Assembly (NCBI GenBank): GCA_964006375.1
Contig: OZ023265.1
Coordinates: 15,235,252 to 15,299,251 of the forward strand
Length of the DNA: 64,000 bases
Direction: 5' to 3'
Source of the DNA: Tillus elongatus
Lineage: Eukaryota > Arthropoda > Insecta > Coleoptera > Cleridae
How positions within the stretch are numbered: the first letter of the stretch is position 1; every line of letters begins with the position of its first letter. The translations under genes were made by a program, and so were the position numbers. Shown here piece after piece: positions 30,200-43,663 of this stretch. The notes beneath the pieces are model-generated. The model was not told the DNA's origin. It saw nothing but the letters and a program-made list of their open reading frames with translations, and did not search any database.

Positions 30200-30560
30200 G
30201 GGCCGATTTTGATAAAATTTGGCATGTACCTTTCTTTTGTAAATGGCTTGGATAAGTTCGTTAGTCAGGAAAATCGGACGAGGTTTTCCGGGAAAGTTTT
30301 GAGTTTTCATTCGAAAAAAATTCTTATCTCAAAAAGTAATAAGCCGACTTTAATAAAATTTGGCATGTACCTTCCTTTTGTAAATGGCTTTGACAAGTTT
30401 GTTAGTCAGGAAAATCGGACGAGGTTTTCCGGGAAAATTTTGAGTTTTCATCCGAAAAAAATTTTTATCTCAAAGAATAATAAGCCTATTTTAATAAAAT
30501 TTGGCATGTACCTCCCTTTTGTAAATGGCTTTGATAAGTTCGTTAATCAGGAAAAACCTC
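30200..30560 (+). repeat. 141-bp tandem repeats, about 2.6 copies
   Basis: Units begin near 30202, 30343 and 30484 at the block CCGA/CTTTTAATAAAATTTGGCATG. Each unit is 47 codons and stays open in one frame, giving a repeated KFGMYLPFVNGFDKFV peptide. There is no start signal or independent support for translation. Confidence 0.85.
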
Positions 30561-31139
30561 TGGACGCAGCAAGTGCGTTATGGCAGTGAATTTTCATAAA
30601 AATATTTTTAAATAGCAAATATGTGTGTTTTTTTAAAGAAAGCAGGCATCAAATTTAGTTACCAGTATAACCTATATAGTAAAAACAATGTACCATGTTT
30701 CATCAAAACAACTTTTTTGTTGAAAATGTACAAAAATTTCCGAAAGTAAACTTAAATTGTTCCCGAAAAAACTGGTTTTCTGGTCAACCTTATAGGTTAA
30801 TAGCAAATTGATTCAAAATTTGAGGCATTTAATGAAAATTCGCTACCATAACGCACTTGCTGCATCCCGAATTTATTTTCTTACAAAGATGTATTATATT
30901 TCGATGGAAAATACAAAAATGCAATAACATAGGGCGTGTTCGATTAAAAAAATTCACTAAAAAAAGAGAAAATTTGAATCACCAACGACTTATGGGCCAC
31001 CCTGTAATTGTGGAAATATTTTTTAAGATGTAGCTTAAGACACCCTACAATTAATGTATACAACTTTTTTTCGTAACTTGCATAATAACGGATATATTGC
31101 GCTTTAATGATTTTTTACGATAATTCGACAAAAATGATA

Positions 31140-31962
<823 letters not shown>

Positions 31963-32201
31963 AATCGGACGAGGTTTTCTGAAAAAATTTCATTCAGTTT
32001 TCATTTGAAAAAAATTTTTATCTTAAAAAATAAAGAATCTATGATAACCAAATTTGGTAGGTAGGTTTACGATATAAAAAGTAAACCATACACCAAAATT
32101 TAGATTTCTATGTTACAAGAAAAAAAAAGTTATAATAAAATATTTTGCGCCAGATCATTTCTATGAAAATTCACTACCATAACGCACTTGCTGCGTCCCG
32201 A
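31963..32201 (+). repeat. Partial (TA)n-family right half
   Basis: Begins abruptly inside a 141-bp unit (ATCGGACGAGGTTTTCTG) and ends at the conserved terminus ATAACGCACTTGCTGCGTCC. It directly abuts the palindromic end of the preceding element. Confidence 0.65.
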
Positions 32202-32739
32202 GATTTTTTCAGGTAAGAATTTGTGACTACTGAAATTTTCAGTTGAGTACTTCAGAAACTCTTGAAAAATATTTTCTTTTCTCTATAATATAGTACCCGA
32301 CAGGCGCATCCACCATTTGTCTCAAATTTTATGTTTTTAATATGCAGGTTAACTAACACCTGTCACTTTTATACCACTATCACTCTACGCTATGAAGTAG
32401 ACTGCATGACTAAGATCTTTTATAGGAAACGAGGCTCAACGTCACGACGCCAAATACCTTTTTCCATTAGCATACCCCTTTTAGTACCCTCATTTTTCTG
32501 GCTTGTAAGCCTGTAAATCTGAATAATTTTGAAAACTTCCCGATGTTGTTAAAATGTCACGATTTATGAGGTTAACTGCATAGTGCACTAGTGCGTAGAC
32601 AACAAAATTTCTAGGAGTCCAGCCTGAAAACAGCCGGCTCGGATCCCAAAGCAACACACAGTCCGGCCCAAAATCCGCTGATCGCAGACATTTTCGCGAA
32701 AATAACTTAAGGAACTTTCGACACTGCCTATTCATATAA
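32202..32739. other. No recognisable gene
   Basis: Nothing identifiable on either strand. Confidence 0.5.
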
Positions 32740-33385
<646 letters not shown>

Positions 33386-33399
33386 ATCTATTATTTGAC

Positions 33400-33529
33400 G
33401 CGAATTTTTGTAGAGAAAATTTGCTATTGAGAAGACAGCGCGTTTTGAATTTGGAAAAGATTTCTTCAATGGGGGCGAACTAGACTCCGTTAGAACCCAT
33501 ATCCGAGGTTAGTTTCACTTTTATCTGTT

Positions 33530-33622
<93 letters not shown>

Positions 33623-33640
33623 TGACGCATTTATAGGGTA
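33400..33640 (+). repeat. Left half of a (TA)n-family member
   Basis: Degraded palindromic end (AATTTTTGTAGAGAAAATTT), the GAACTAGACTCCGTTAGAACC block and a (TA)n core at 33533-33619; the right half after the core is not the usual one. Confidence 0.55.
33533..33619. repeat. (TA)n core
   Basis: About 43 TA units. Confidence 0.95.
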
Positions 33641-33770
33641 GAGTTTAATATATCCGTTATTAAACAAGATACGAGAAAAAATTGTATACGTTAATTATAG
33701 GGTCTCTTAAGCTGCATCTTTTTAAACTATTTTGACAATCGTATGAATCAATTTTCTTTTAGAACATCCG

Positions 33771-33990
33771 TAATATTACATACAGACTTGGAGACTACTT
33801 CTCTAGCTTCACTGTTGGCTTTCGTTTCTGTATGTGAAGTAGCCAGCGCGTAAGCTGACTGGAGCAAGAGGCCCTTGTGAATTCTAGATGTCCTCGGATG
33901 TTCTTCAACATTTCTGTGACTAGTTTCGCTGCTTGACAGCATTCTAGTCATATAAACGTTGAAGAACATCCGAGGACATCTAGAATTCAC
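33771..33990 (-). repeat. pLTR-like repeat, copy C, with internal fold-back
   Basis: Related to copies A, B and D. Its GTGAATTCTAGATGTCCTCG segment (33874 onward) recurs as the reverse complement at 33958-33990, so the stretch forms a hairpin whose loop contains the hammerhead-like motif. Confidence 0.7.
33912..33950 (-). ncRNA. Hammerhead-like motif, copy C (core part)
   Basis: Minus strand: GAATGCTG-TCAAG-CAGC, GAAAC, TAGTC, ACAGA all match the family consensus, but the upstream stem I strand is altered (ATATGA in place of ATCTGT and CTAG in place of CTGAG). Confidence 0.4.
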
Positions 33991-34655
33991 TGGACTAATT
34001 AACAAAAACAAAGGGGGACTTACAAGGAATCCAGAAAATGCTCCCTCGGGTCGCCAACCACATTGGTTTGGAATAGAGAAGTGTTTGCTGCCCCACAGGT
34101 GAACAGTGAGTCCCCTTACAATTTTGAATAGAAATTGAACGTGAATGCAGAGCTACACTACACAAGGTCGCCCGCAAAAAAGAACAACTTGAATTATTAT
34201 TTTTAACAGAAAGTTTCAAGAACGTTAATGGCGTTCGCGGAGATCAGTTTTCACTTGCTTTTAATAAATCCCCCCTACTAAAATACATTACTTATATATG
34301 CTGCCGCTAACCAAGGTGGCGCCACCAACAGTAAAACAAAAACCTAACTCAACAATAGTTAGTTTACTGGAAAAGAAAACTGAAATTGAAAGAGATGCTA
34401 CACAATCTTTTAAATTTCGTAATTTTGTTTCCTACTCGCCGTCGTTGGCAAAATCACCGAAACGTTAATTCAAAATAGGCTAGCCTATTATAAAAATATA
34501 AAACTTTACCCTACCAATCGCTGTGCAGACTAGTTCAAGGCACAGTGATTTTGGAATGGGTGGAGTAAGACTAAGGGTATGCACAATCAACCAAAGGTTG
34601 CGGTGCTATCGGGGCGGCGAGGCCGCGGACAAGCCCTAAGAGAGTAAAAAAAAGG
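33991..34655. other. No recognisable gene
   Basis: Sequence between two pLTR-like repeats. No motif is recognisable on either strand. Confidence 0.5.
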
Positions 34656-34659
34656 CTAG

Positions 34660-35530
34660 CCTCATATACATCAAAAAACCATATCCTTCTGGACGAGCAA
34701 TTCGGACTTAGACACCAGCATTCCACCACAGACCAATTCCTTCGAATGGTAGAAAACATCACCAAAAAAATCGACAAAAATTAGTCGCGTGGTGCAATAT
34801 TTCACGACATTGCTCAAGCCTTTGACAGGTTATATGATGCTCTAATACTTTTTATAAGATCGTACAAACAGAGTAAGTTCCAGCCACGGCTGGCCTCCAG
34901 TAAGGTTCTGCTCTCTCTCCTCTGTTGTACAATATATTTGTTGCAGAGATACCGATACCGCCCCTAAACGTGATATACCCAGTGTACAAAGACCCTCAGG
35001 AGCTTTACGCAGCCAGGGATAATAACCCAACGCCTACAAACTGCCGTAGATGTGCTGCAGGAGTGGTATAGGAAATCATGTCTAGCCATAAACCCCAACA
35101 GAAGCTCAGCATTCCTATTTTCCAAGAGGAACAAACACCTGACGATCAGATATTATTAGACAGCAGTGCAATTCCCTGGCAAGACTACCCCAAATACCAC
35201 AATGTTTTTCTTGACAAACGCTTAGCATGGCACTCTCAAGTCCAACATGCCGGACAGAAATCTTCGATGATTATCTCGATGTTCTTTCCACTTCTCAACA
35301 GAAATTCCAAATTGTCCAAGAACAACAAACTACTCATATAGAAAGTCATAATCCGACAAGCCTTGATCTATGCATCCCCTGCATAGGTAACTGCGAGCGA
35401 CACCCACACCAAGACCTTTCACGTCATCCAGAACAAAATTCTGAGAATGGTTACCGGAGCTCCATGATTTGCCAGGAGCAGCCACTGGTCGGGAATTGCC
35501 CCCAATATTTGAGTTTACAACTCAACTATT
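34660..35530 (+). pseudogene. I/Jockey-type LINE reverse transcriptase remnant
   Basis: Plus strand, frames interrupted by stops and shifts. Visible in order: EQFGLRHQHSTTDQFLRMVE (the Q-Y-G-F-R block), then AIFHDIAQAFDRL (the first catalytic Asp block), a damaged LLSPLLYNIF, and farther on an element-typical stretch with WQDYPKYHNVFLDKRLAWHS. The Y-A-D-D block is not intact: YAARDNNP stands near where it should be. No endonuclease or 3' end is visible. It lies between pLTR-like copies C and D, but nothing ties it to them. Confidence 0.75.
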
Positions 35531-35906
35531 TCATTGATTGTTGTTGCCCTTACTTGGTGAAACTGGTCCATACTACATACAGCCTTCTAGACTACTTCTC
35601 TGGCTTCCTGTTAGGTTTCGTTTCTGTAGATGAAGGGCGTAGCGCGCGTAAGCCTACTGTGGCAAGAGGCCCTTATGAATTCTAGATGTTATAAGGTGTT
35701 TTTCAACGTTTCTGTCACTAGTTTCGCTGCTTTATAGCATTCTCAGACAGATAGAAATTGAATTCAATTTAATTCAATTCAATTTTAATGTGTCTACGCC
35801 CTTCACATACAGAAACGAAACCCAACAGTGATGCCAGAGAAATAGTCTCCAAGTCTGTATGTAGTATGGACCAGTTTCACCAAGTAAGGGCAACAACAAT
35901 CAATGA
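35531..35906. repeat. Palindromic pair of pLTR-like repeats, copy D
   Basis: Begins TCATTGATTGTTGTTGCCC and ends with its exact reverse complement. The left arm (to about 35790) is a full repeat including the hammerhead-like motif; the right arm is its first 110 bases inverted. It is thus a compact terminal-inverted unit of 376 bp without coding sequence. Confidence 0.8.
35709..35753 (-). ncRNA. Hammerhead-like motif, copy D
   Basis: Minus strand: TCTGT, CTGAGAAT, GCTATAAAGCAGC, GAAAC, TAGTG, ACAGA. Stem I (TCTGT/ACAGA) is intact. The cleavage triplet is GTG rather than GTC, which would impair cutting. Confidence 0.4.
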
Positions 35907-35971
35907 ATCCCTTATATTATTGCGTTTCGCTTTTTTCATCGATTTATAATGTATTTTTGTATGGAAAAAAT

Positions 35972-36270
35972 TAGAGCCCCGGTAGCAGAGTGGCAAGGAC
36001 GTGTGCCTCTGAAACGAAGGGTACTCCTTTCACTTTTTCAGTACAAACTGTAACATTAATATCAACCGACGCTGAGGCATTGTATTTAAATGTCTGCACG
36101 TTCGGCACTTCGGAGGGGGCGTAAAGCCGACGGTTCCGTTTCCATGCGATGTTGAACACGTTAAGGATCCTTACCCTCCTTACAGAAAGGCGGGGGTTCG
36201 GCAAAATTTCCAGGATAGTGAGGCGAACCTGCTACCTGGCGTCTGTGGTTGGCCATAGTGGCGGAAATAC
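35972..36270 (+). mobile_element. SINE with tRNA-related head, copy 2
   Basis: Head GAGCCCCGGTAGCAGAGTGG contains a good A box (TAGCAGAGTGG). The body shares GGCACACGTCC, CAACATCGCATGG and other blocks with 28340-28610 in inverse orientation. No protein-coding capacity. Confidence 0.7.
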
Positions 36271-36945
36271 ACCTATGTTAAAGAAACAAACAAACAATAT
36301 GGAAAAAATTAAAAGCGTTCATCGTTTTCAAGTTATTTCAATTATTTTACAACTTTTCTCATTTTTGGCACAAATAAATAAAGCCAGTTTTGCAGAATTG
36401 TTTTTTCCTTAGTAGAGTAGTTTCCACTGTAAGATTTTTGTTAGATTTTATTAATTAAAGATAAATGTTAAATAAGTTATTGTAAAAAATATTTTTTCCG
36501 ATTTTTGTGAAAAACTATTTGCAAATTTCTATGCGATTTTTTTAGTTTCGTCGAAAAGCTTAATGCGAATAATTACATCTTGGCAGGTGGGCAAATAGCT
36601 TAAAGAAGATCGTTTGCGAGGAAAATCGCCCAATTTGTTCGGGGACATTTTAAGTTTATTTACAAGAATTTTTTGCACTTTTTCAAACGAGAGAGATATT
36701 TTGATGAATAATGGTACACTGTTGCTACTATGAGGCTATACTGGTAACCAAATTTGCTGCCTAGTTTCATTAAAAAAAGAAATATTTCTATTAAAAATAG
36801 TTTTATGAAAATTCACTACCATAACGCACACACTTTTTATTAACTTTTCAATTAGCCATATCTTAGAATACAGCTTTTATAAAGATTCGTTACCATAGCA
36901 CATCAGCTTCAACATCGTTATTATCTTAAAGATTGTGCTTTAATA
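36271..36945. other. No gene; stray (TA)n-family terminus
   Basis: AT-rich. ATGAAAATTCACTACCATAA at 36808 is a truncated copy of the family's terminus. Nothing else recognised. Confidence 0.5.
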
Positions 36946-37066
36946 TTAGTGAATTTTCGTAGAAAAAATTCACTAATGGGGAGATCCCGACTTTTGAATT
37001 TTGATAAAATTTTTGCAAATGAGCGCGAACTAGGACCCCTAGAACCCATATCCGGGGTAAGTTTCG

Positions 37067-37212
<146 letters not shown>

Positions 37213-37237
37213 CACACCGATAACTCAAAAGATAATG

Positions 37238-37640
37238 GGCCGATTGTGATAAAATTTGGCATGTACCTTTCTTTTGTAAATGGCTTGGATAAGTTCTTTA
37301 GTCAGGAAAATCGGACGAGGTTTTCCGGAAAAATTTTGAGTTTTCATTCGAAAAAATTCTTATCTTAAAAAATAATGGGCCTATTTTAATAAAATTTGGT
37401 ATGTACCTTCCTTTTGTAAACGGCTTTGACAAGTTTGTTAGTCAGGAAAATCGGACGAGGTTTTCTGGAAAAATTTTGAGTTTTCATTCTAAAAAAAATT
37501 TTATCTCAGAGAATAATAGGCCGATTTTAATAAAATTTGGCATGTACTTTCCTTTTGTAAATGGCTTTAATAAGTTCGTTGATCAGAAAAATCTGACGAG
37601 GTTTTCCGGGAAAAATTTCAGTTTTCATTTGAAAAAATTT
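37238..37640 (+). repeat. 141-bp tandem repeats, about 2.9 copies
   Basis: Same unit as at 30200-30560, in the same position relative to the core. Confidence 0.85.
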
Positions 37641-37790
37641 TTTTTCTTACAAAATAAAAAAGCTATGATAACTAAATTCTGTAGGTAGGTTTACGATATA
37701 AAAAGTAAACTATACACCAAAATTTACATTTCTATGTTACAAGAAAAAAAAGTTATAATAAAATATTTTGTGCCAGATCTTTTTTTTTTC

Positions 37791-38333
37791 TCTTTTAGAA
37801 ATGTTGCAATAAGATTTTTTACGGTGCTAACATAAAAGTAGAGATAGAGTACGAATTTATTCTGAAGTAGGACCAGTTAGTTATTTAAGGTGATTTTTAT
37901 AGCTTATCTTTGAATTATCTATTCATTGTATTTTAGTTGTTCTAAATCCGGTACACCACCATGAAAATGAAATATCTGCTTTAAATAGAGTCCATTGTGC
38001 AGCTCTGTAAGAGATTGGTTTCTTGTGCTCTGTATTATGAATAGAAAATGGAAAGCAGCCTCATTGTTTTCGCAGAAAGGCTTTAGTGAATTTAAATTGG
38101 CCAGTTGAAAGTTGTGTAGGTGTGCTTGAGTAAACAGACTATAAGCTCTTTCAGTTTTCAGGTACTTTACTTGATAGAAACAACAACAAAAAGATAAAGC
38201 TGCACTTTCAGCTATACACACTGTTATTTTATGTGAATAGGTCGGGATTTAAGTGCTGATTATTTTGTTTTTCGAACTGATAATGATAATTTTTAGTACA
38301 CTAGTTTGCGACTCAGTAGTTTCGCGCGATTTA
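37791..38333. other. No recognisable gene
   Basis: A 100-codon minus frame (37919-38221) has no motif and is not called. Confidence 0.5.
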
Positions 38334-39704
<1,371 letters not shown>

Positions 39705-40141
39705 AATTTTTGTTTTAAAATCGATATAAATTATGTTACAAATCTGGACTATTCAACTATATAGAAATTACTTTTCGAAATAATTTACAACACTTCCAGC
39801 TTAACATCTTATACGAAAATTGCAAAAACTATAAAATAAAATAAACACATGAGATGATTTAAGACAAATGCAAACCCACCAAGCGAATGAATATAATTAA
39901 GAATATGATTGCAGAAATAAGTACAAAACTAAACGGCCTAAATAAGCAGAAATTTTTGCTGTTTTGGGAATCTGTTAGAAAAAGTTAGATGTAGCAAAAA
40001 ATGAGAAAGAAGATTACACTAGTAAGGCAAGCATTTGATAGGTAAAACACCCTCTTTACTGATATATATTTTTGCTTGAGCTTCAGAAATTCAGCACTAT
40101 ATGGTACGGATAAAAGTAATAATAATAGTAATAGTCATAAT

Positions 40142-40144
<3 letters not shown>
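39705..40144. other. No recognisable gene
   Basis: AT-rich, nothing identifiable. Confidence 0.5.

Positions 40145-40145
<1 letters not shown>

Positions 40146-40219
<74 letters not shown>
40146..40219. repeat. (TA)n microsatellite
   Basis: About 37 units, next to a LINE remnant rather than in the (TA)n family's usual context. Confidence 0.95.
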
Positions 40220-40221
<2 letters not shown>

Positions 40222-40800
40222 TTCGGAATCACCAACAAATTAAGTTATACAGTTACATTCATAAAAAAGCTGCAGAGCATCCACTTTTCTCTGTTGCCTC
40301 TCTAAATGACTGGAAATTGCCACCACTTAATTTGCCTAGTAATCAGCCTGGAAAGATCAGATACACAACCACAGGGGAGCTGAAAACGAAGCAGGAACAG
40401 CACGAGTTGCATGGTACCTACCCCAATAAGCTAGCGCAGTAATACGTGGACAAACCGGCATCGGTGAACTGGCCTAAGCAGGGAGGTTTGTATGGCGAAA
40501 CAAAGGTGTTTGTGATAGCCATTTAAGATATCGTTATCAACACTAAAAACTAACAAAGTTTTATAATAAAGGATAGAATAACTGACAAATGCCGAAGATG
40601 CCAGGGTAGCTTAGAAACCATCGAACATGTAACAGGTGCTTGTCCCTTTTTAGCAAATCATGAGTATACAGCAAGACATGATGAAGCTGCAAAAATTGTT
40701 TAAAAGTCTCTAGCACTTTCTGGGGAGCTGATTCATGAAACTATCCCTTACTACAAACACCGGTCTGACGAAGTAATAGAAAACCGCAACTTCAAGTTAT
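40220..40800 (+). pseudogene. LINE C-terminal domain remnant
   Basis: Plus-strand pieces in changing frames: KQEQHELHGTYPNKLAQ, then YVDKPAS, GGLYGETKVFVIAI, and then DKCRRCQGSLETIEHVTGAC with ANHEYTARHDEAAKI and IPYYKH. The C-x-x-C, H, C zinc cluster followed by an R-H-D segment is a known C-terminal signature of arthropod LINEs with restriction-like or related endonuclease architecture; I cannot name the clade with certainty. Several stops (for example after LAQ) show decay. It ends where another LINE begins near 40801, so one copy may have inserted into the other. Confidence 0.6.
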
Positions 40801-42545
40801 AGGGGAACCGGATGAAATTGTTTCTACAGCCCTGGGTAAGGCTGAACTTTTTGCCTCGTTGTTCGCCGGCAGTTCTATTCTCAACCCACCTCCAAATGTT
40901 CAACCACAAACAGTCCCCAATGTCGCTCATATAATTACAGATATCATTTTCAAAACTAAAAAGGTACGAAAGATGCTCTCGTCTCTTAATACCAGGAAAG
41001 CCTCTGGCCTTGAGCTCCCAGCAATTGTTCTTAAAAAATGCGCACCAGAACTTGCTCCTCTCATGACTCGTCTCTTTCAGACATCTTATAATAGAGGCAT
41101 ATTCCCTAGTAACTGAAAACCTGCTCGAGTACAGCCCGTTCCCAAGAAAGGATCCAAAGCGCTTCCTTGCAACTTCTCTCCTTACAGTCGTCTCTAAAAT
41201 GATGAAAAGAATATATAAACACTGCATTACAAAAATTTCTTGAAAAACACAGTCTAATTCACGACAGGCAGTATGGATTCCGTTAGCGCAGATCAACTGC
41301 CGACCTCCTTTCCTTTGTCACCCATTCTTGGAATAAGTCTATGGAACTACACGTTGAATCCCAGATTGTCGCTCTAAACACAACCAAAGCATTCGACCAG
41401 GTCTGGCACGTAACGCTGCTTAATAAACTTCCGACCTATGGCCTACCACCAAAACTCTGTACCTCGACAGTAAATTTTCTCTCCAACCGGAGCATTTATG
41501 TTGTCGTTAATGGCCATTCTTCTAAACTGTATCTAATTAATGGAGAAGTCCCTCAAGGTTGAGCTTTAGCCCCTACTTTGTTTCTTCTCCACATCAATGA
41601 CCTCCTCGCTATCACATCCAACCCAGTTCACAGTTACGCGGACGACAGCACCCTCCACTCAAATATACAATATTCTAGGCCTGTCTCTTTAGCCTAATTA
41701 GATAAGGGTCGTAGGCTCATGGAGGGTTCTGTCTCTGTGGATCTTCACAAAATATTAGACTGGGGAAGTAGAAATCTTGTGCAATTCAAATTCACCAAAT
41801 TTCAGTCTTGCTTGCTATCTCATAAGAGATAATCTACCCCTAGACCCATCATAATGAACAACCAAGTTATTTAAAGTAATGCGTCCTTTTCACTTGTTGT
41901 CATTTCTGTGGATCGAAACCTCAATAGGCACTAACATGTCACATGAATTGCAGAAGCGGCTTCTAAGAATTTAGGTTTACTCTTCCGGGCTCGCAAATAC
42001 TTTTTACCAGCTAATCTCTATACCTTGTACACTTCACAAATAAGGCCAAACCTCGAGTACTACTCCCACATCTGTGGTGCCGCTGCCGCATCTACACTCG
42101 CTATCCTGGACTCCATTCAGAAAAGAGCTATACGTCTCATCGGTGACCCTACCCGCACCCAAGGGATCCATCCCCTGCCCACCAACGTGTCGTTGCTGAC
42201 CTTTCTCTCTTTCATAGATATCTGCAAGGGAACTGCTCAGAGGAGCTTTCTTCAATAGTTCCTTCACCTGTTGCCCCCAACAGATCTACCAGGGGAGCAG
42301 AGCGAATGCACCCTTTTACTGTCCAGGTTGCCAGACATAGATCATCTTGTTATGCCTGCTCTTTTGTCCCGAGGACTTCCAAGTTGTGGAACTCCTTGCC
42401 GGCACATGTTTTTCCTTCTCCTCCGAACCTCAAAACCTTCAAGTCCAGAAATAAGAAGTTGCCTCTTTCCTCCTTATCGACACCCACGGTACGATAGTAT
42501 TTGGGCTGCGAGCCCTCGTGGTGTGATTTTGAAATTTTAAAAAAT
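40801..42545 (+). pseudogene. Decayed copy of the 51.9-kb LINE family
   Basis: Corresponds to 52670-54400 nearly colinearly: FASLFAG, KVRKMLSSLNTRKASGLE, QYGFR, TKAFDQVWHVTLLN, GEVPQG then a stop where the younger copy has GVPQGSA, SYADDST and the C-terminal SKLWNSLPAHVFPS. Several stops and frameshifts are scattered over the length, and a segment near 41170-41230 is shortened. It ends with AGCCCTCGTGGTGTGAT and an A-rich tail. Clearly older than the copies at 51871 and 60771. Confidence 0.9.
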
Positions 42546-43663
42546 CAATAAAATACTGAAAATTGACAAGAAACATACATTGCTGTAACCTAACCACAAA
42601 CATTTTTATATCGTAATGATGTCGTAGAAAGAGTTGGGTATGGAATATCTGAGTGTATAAGTCTTGCGAAAAAGAGTACCAGCGACGTGTTAAAGAAAAG
42701 CTAAATCGTGCGAATCAATCAAGAGGTATAAACAGCATAGAAGAGGGTGTGATCAACTTAGGGAGCTACGCAGTGATTAGCTGAAATATAAAGTACCTTC
42801 CTTGACGATCTTTTTTAATAATAAACCAAATATTTGGTAAATCTTATCTGCAGATGTTGTTGCAAATTGTTAAACTGTTCGATCTGACATCCCCTTCTAA
42901 AGGACGTCGTTCTTTATTATCACACTGTGTGTTTAATTTGGGATAAAATCTTATCGAGTTGATCCATCAAACTACCTCAAAACACATTGCTTTTTACCTG
43001 ACGATCAATAATCCATTACTTCAATCTCGTATAGGATAACCTAATAGCAAAACCTATTTTACCATCAAACGGAGCTCCTAATCGCATACACATACTCTGA
43101 TGCATCATACGTTATTGACGTTCAACCATCAACGATACGGAGTTGCTAAACACCTCCAGTTAACTCTAAATAGCTGCAAATGAAATTCGACTTGATTTCT
43201 GCAATTCACACATGTGTTTGTATGTGTTAACACGATGGATTTGGTTAGGCGGCGGTTAGTTCTGCGGTCTCCACACGTGTCTATAATATCAGCTTTATTT
43301 GCGCTGAGTATATTAAAGTAATGACGGGTATGCAAACCAGGTGATCTGTCCTTGTCTGGCAAAAACCGTTCGCTCTGTAACCACTTCAAAAGGACTAATT
43401 GAATTAACAGTCCTCTCTCTCTCTTCATTAATTAGCTCGTTTGCACATTTTGGTTACAATGCAAGTTCATAAATATTCAACCAATCAGAATAATATTGTC
43501 ACGATTTAGCTAATGAACTGGATACACTGGCGAGAGTTTCCTCTGTTTACCACCATTTCACTTTGTACTAAAGCCTGGTAGATATTCTCGCAGTTTGTAG
43601 CCGAGGTTTGGACTGAAATTAATTGAAAACGTGTTTGAGTGTATGATTACTAAATTGATTTGC
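42546..43663. other. No recognisable gene
   Basis: No motif found. A 99-codon minus frame (43129-43428) is unsupported. Confidence 0.5.

Noticed and set aside
30200..30560. CRISPR-like array
   Set aside because: Units are tandem 141-bp repeats without unique spacers, in a eukaryotic genome.
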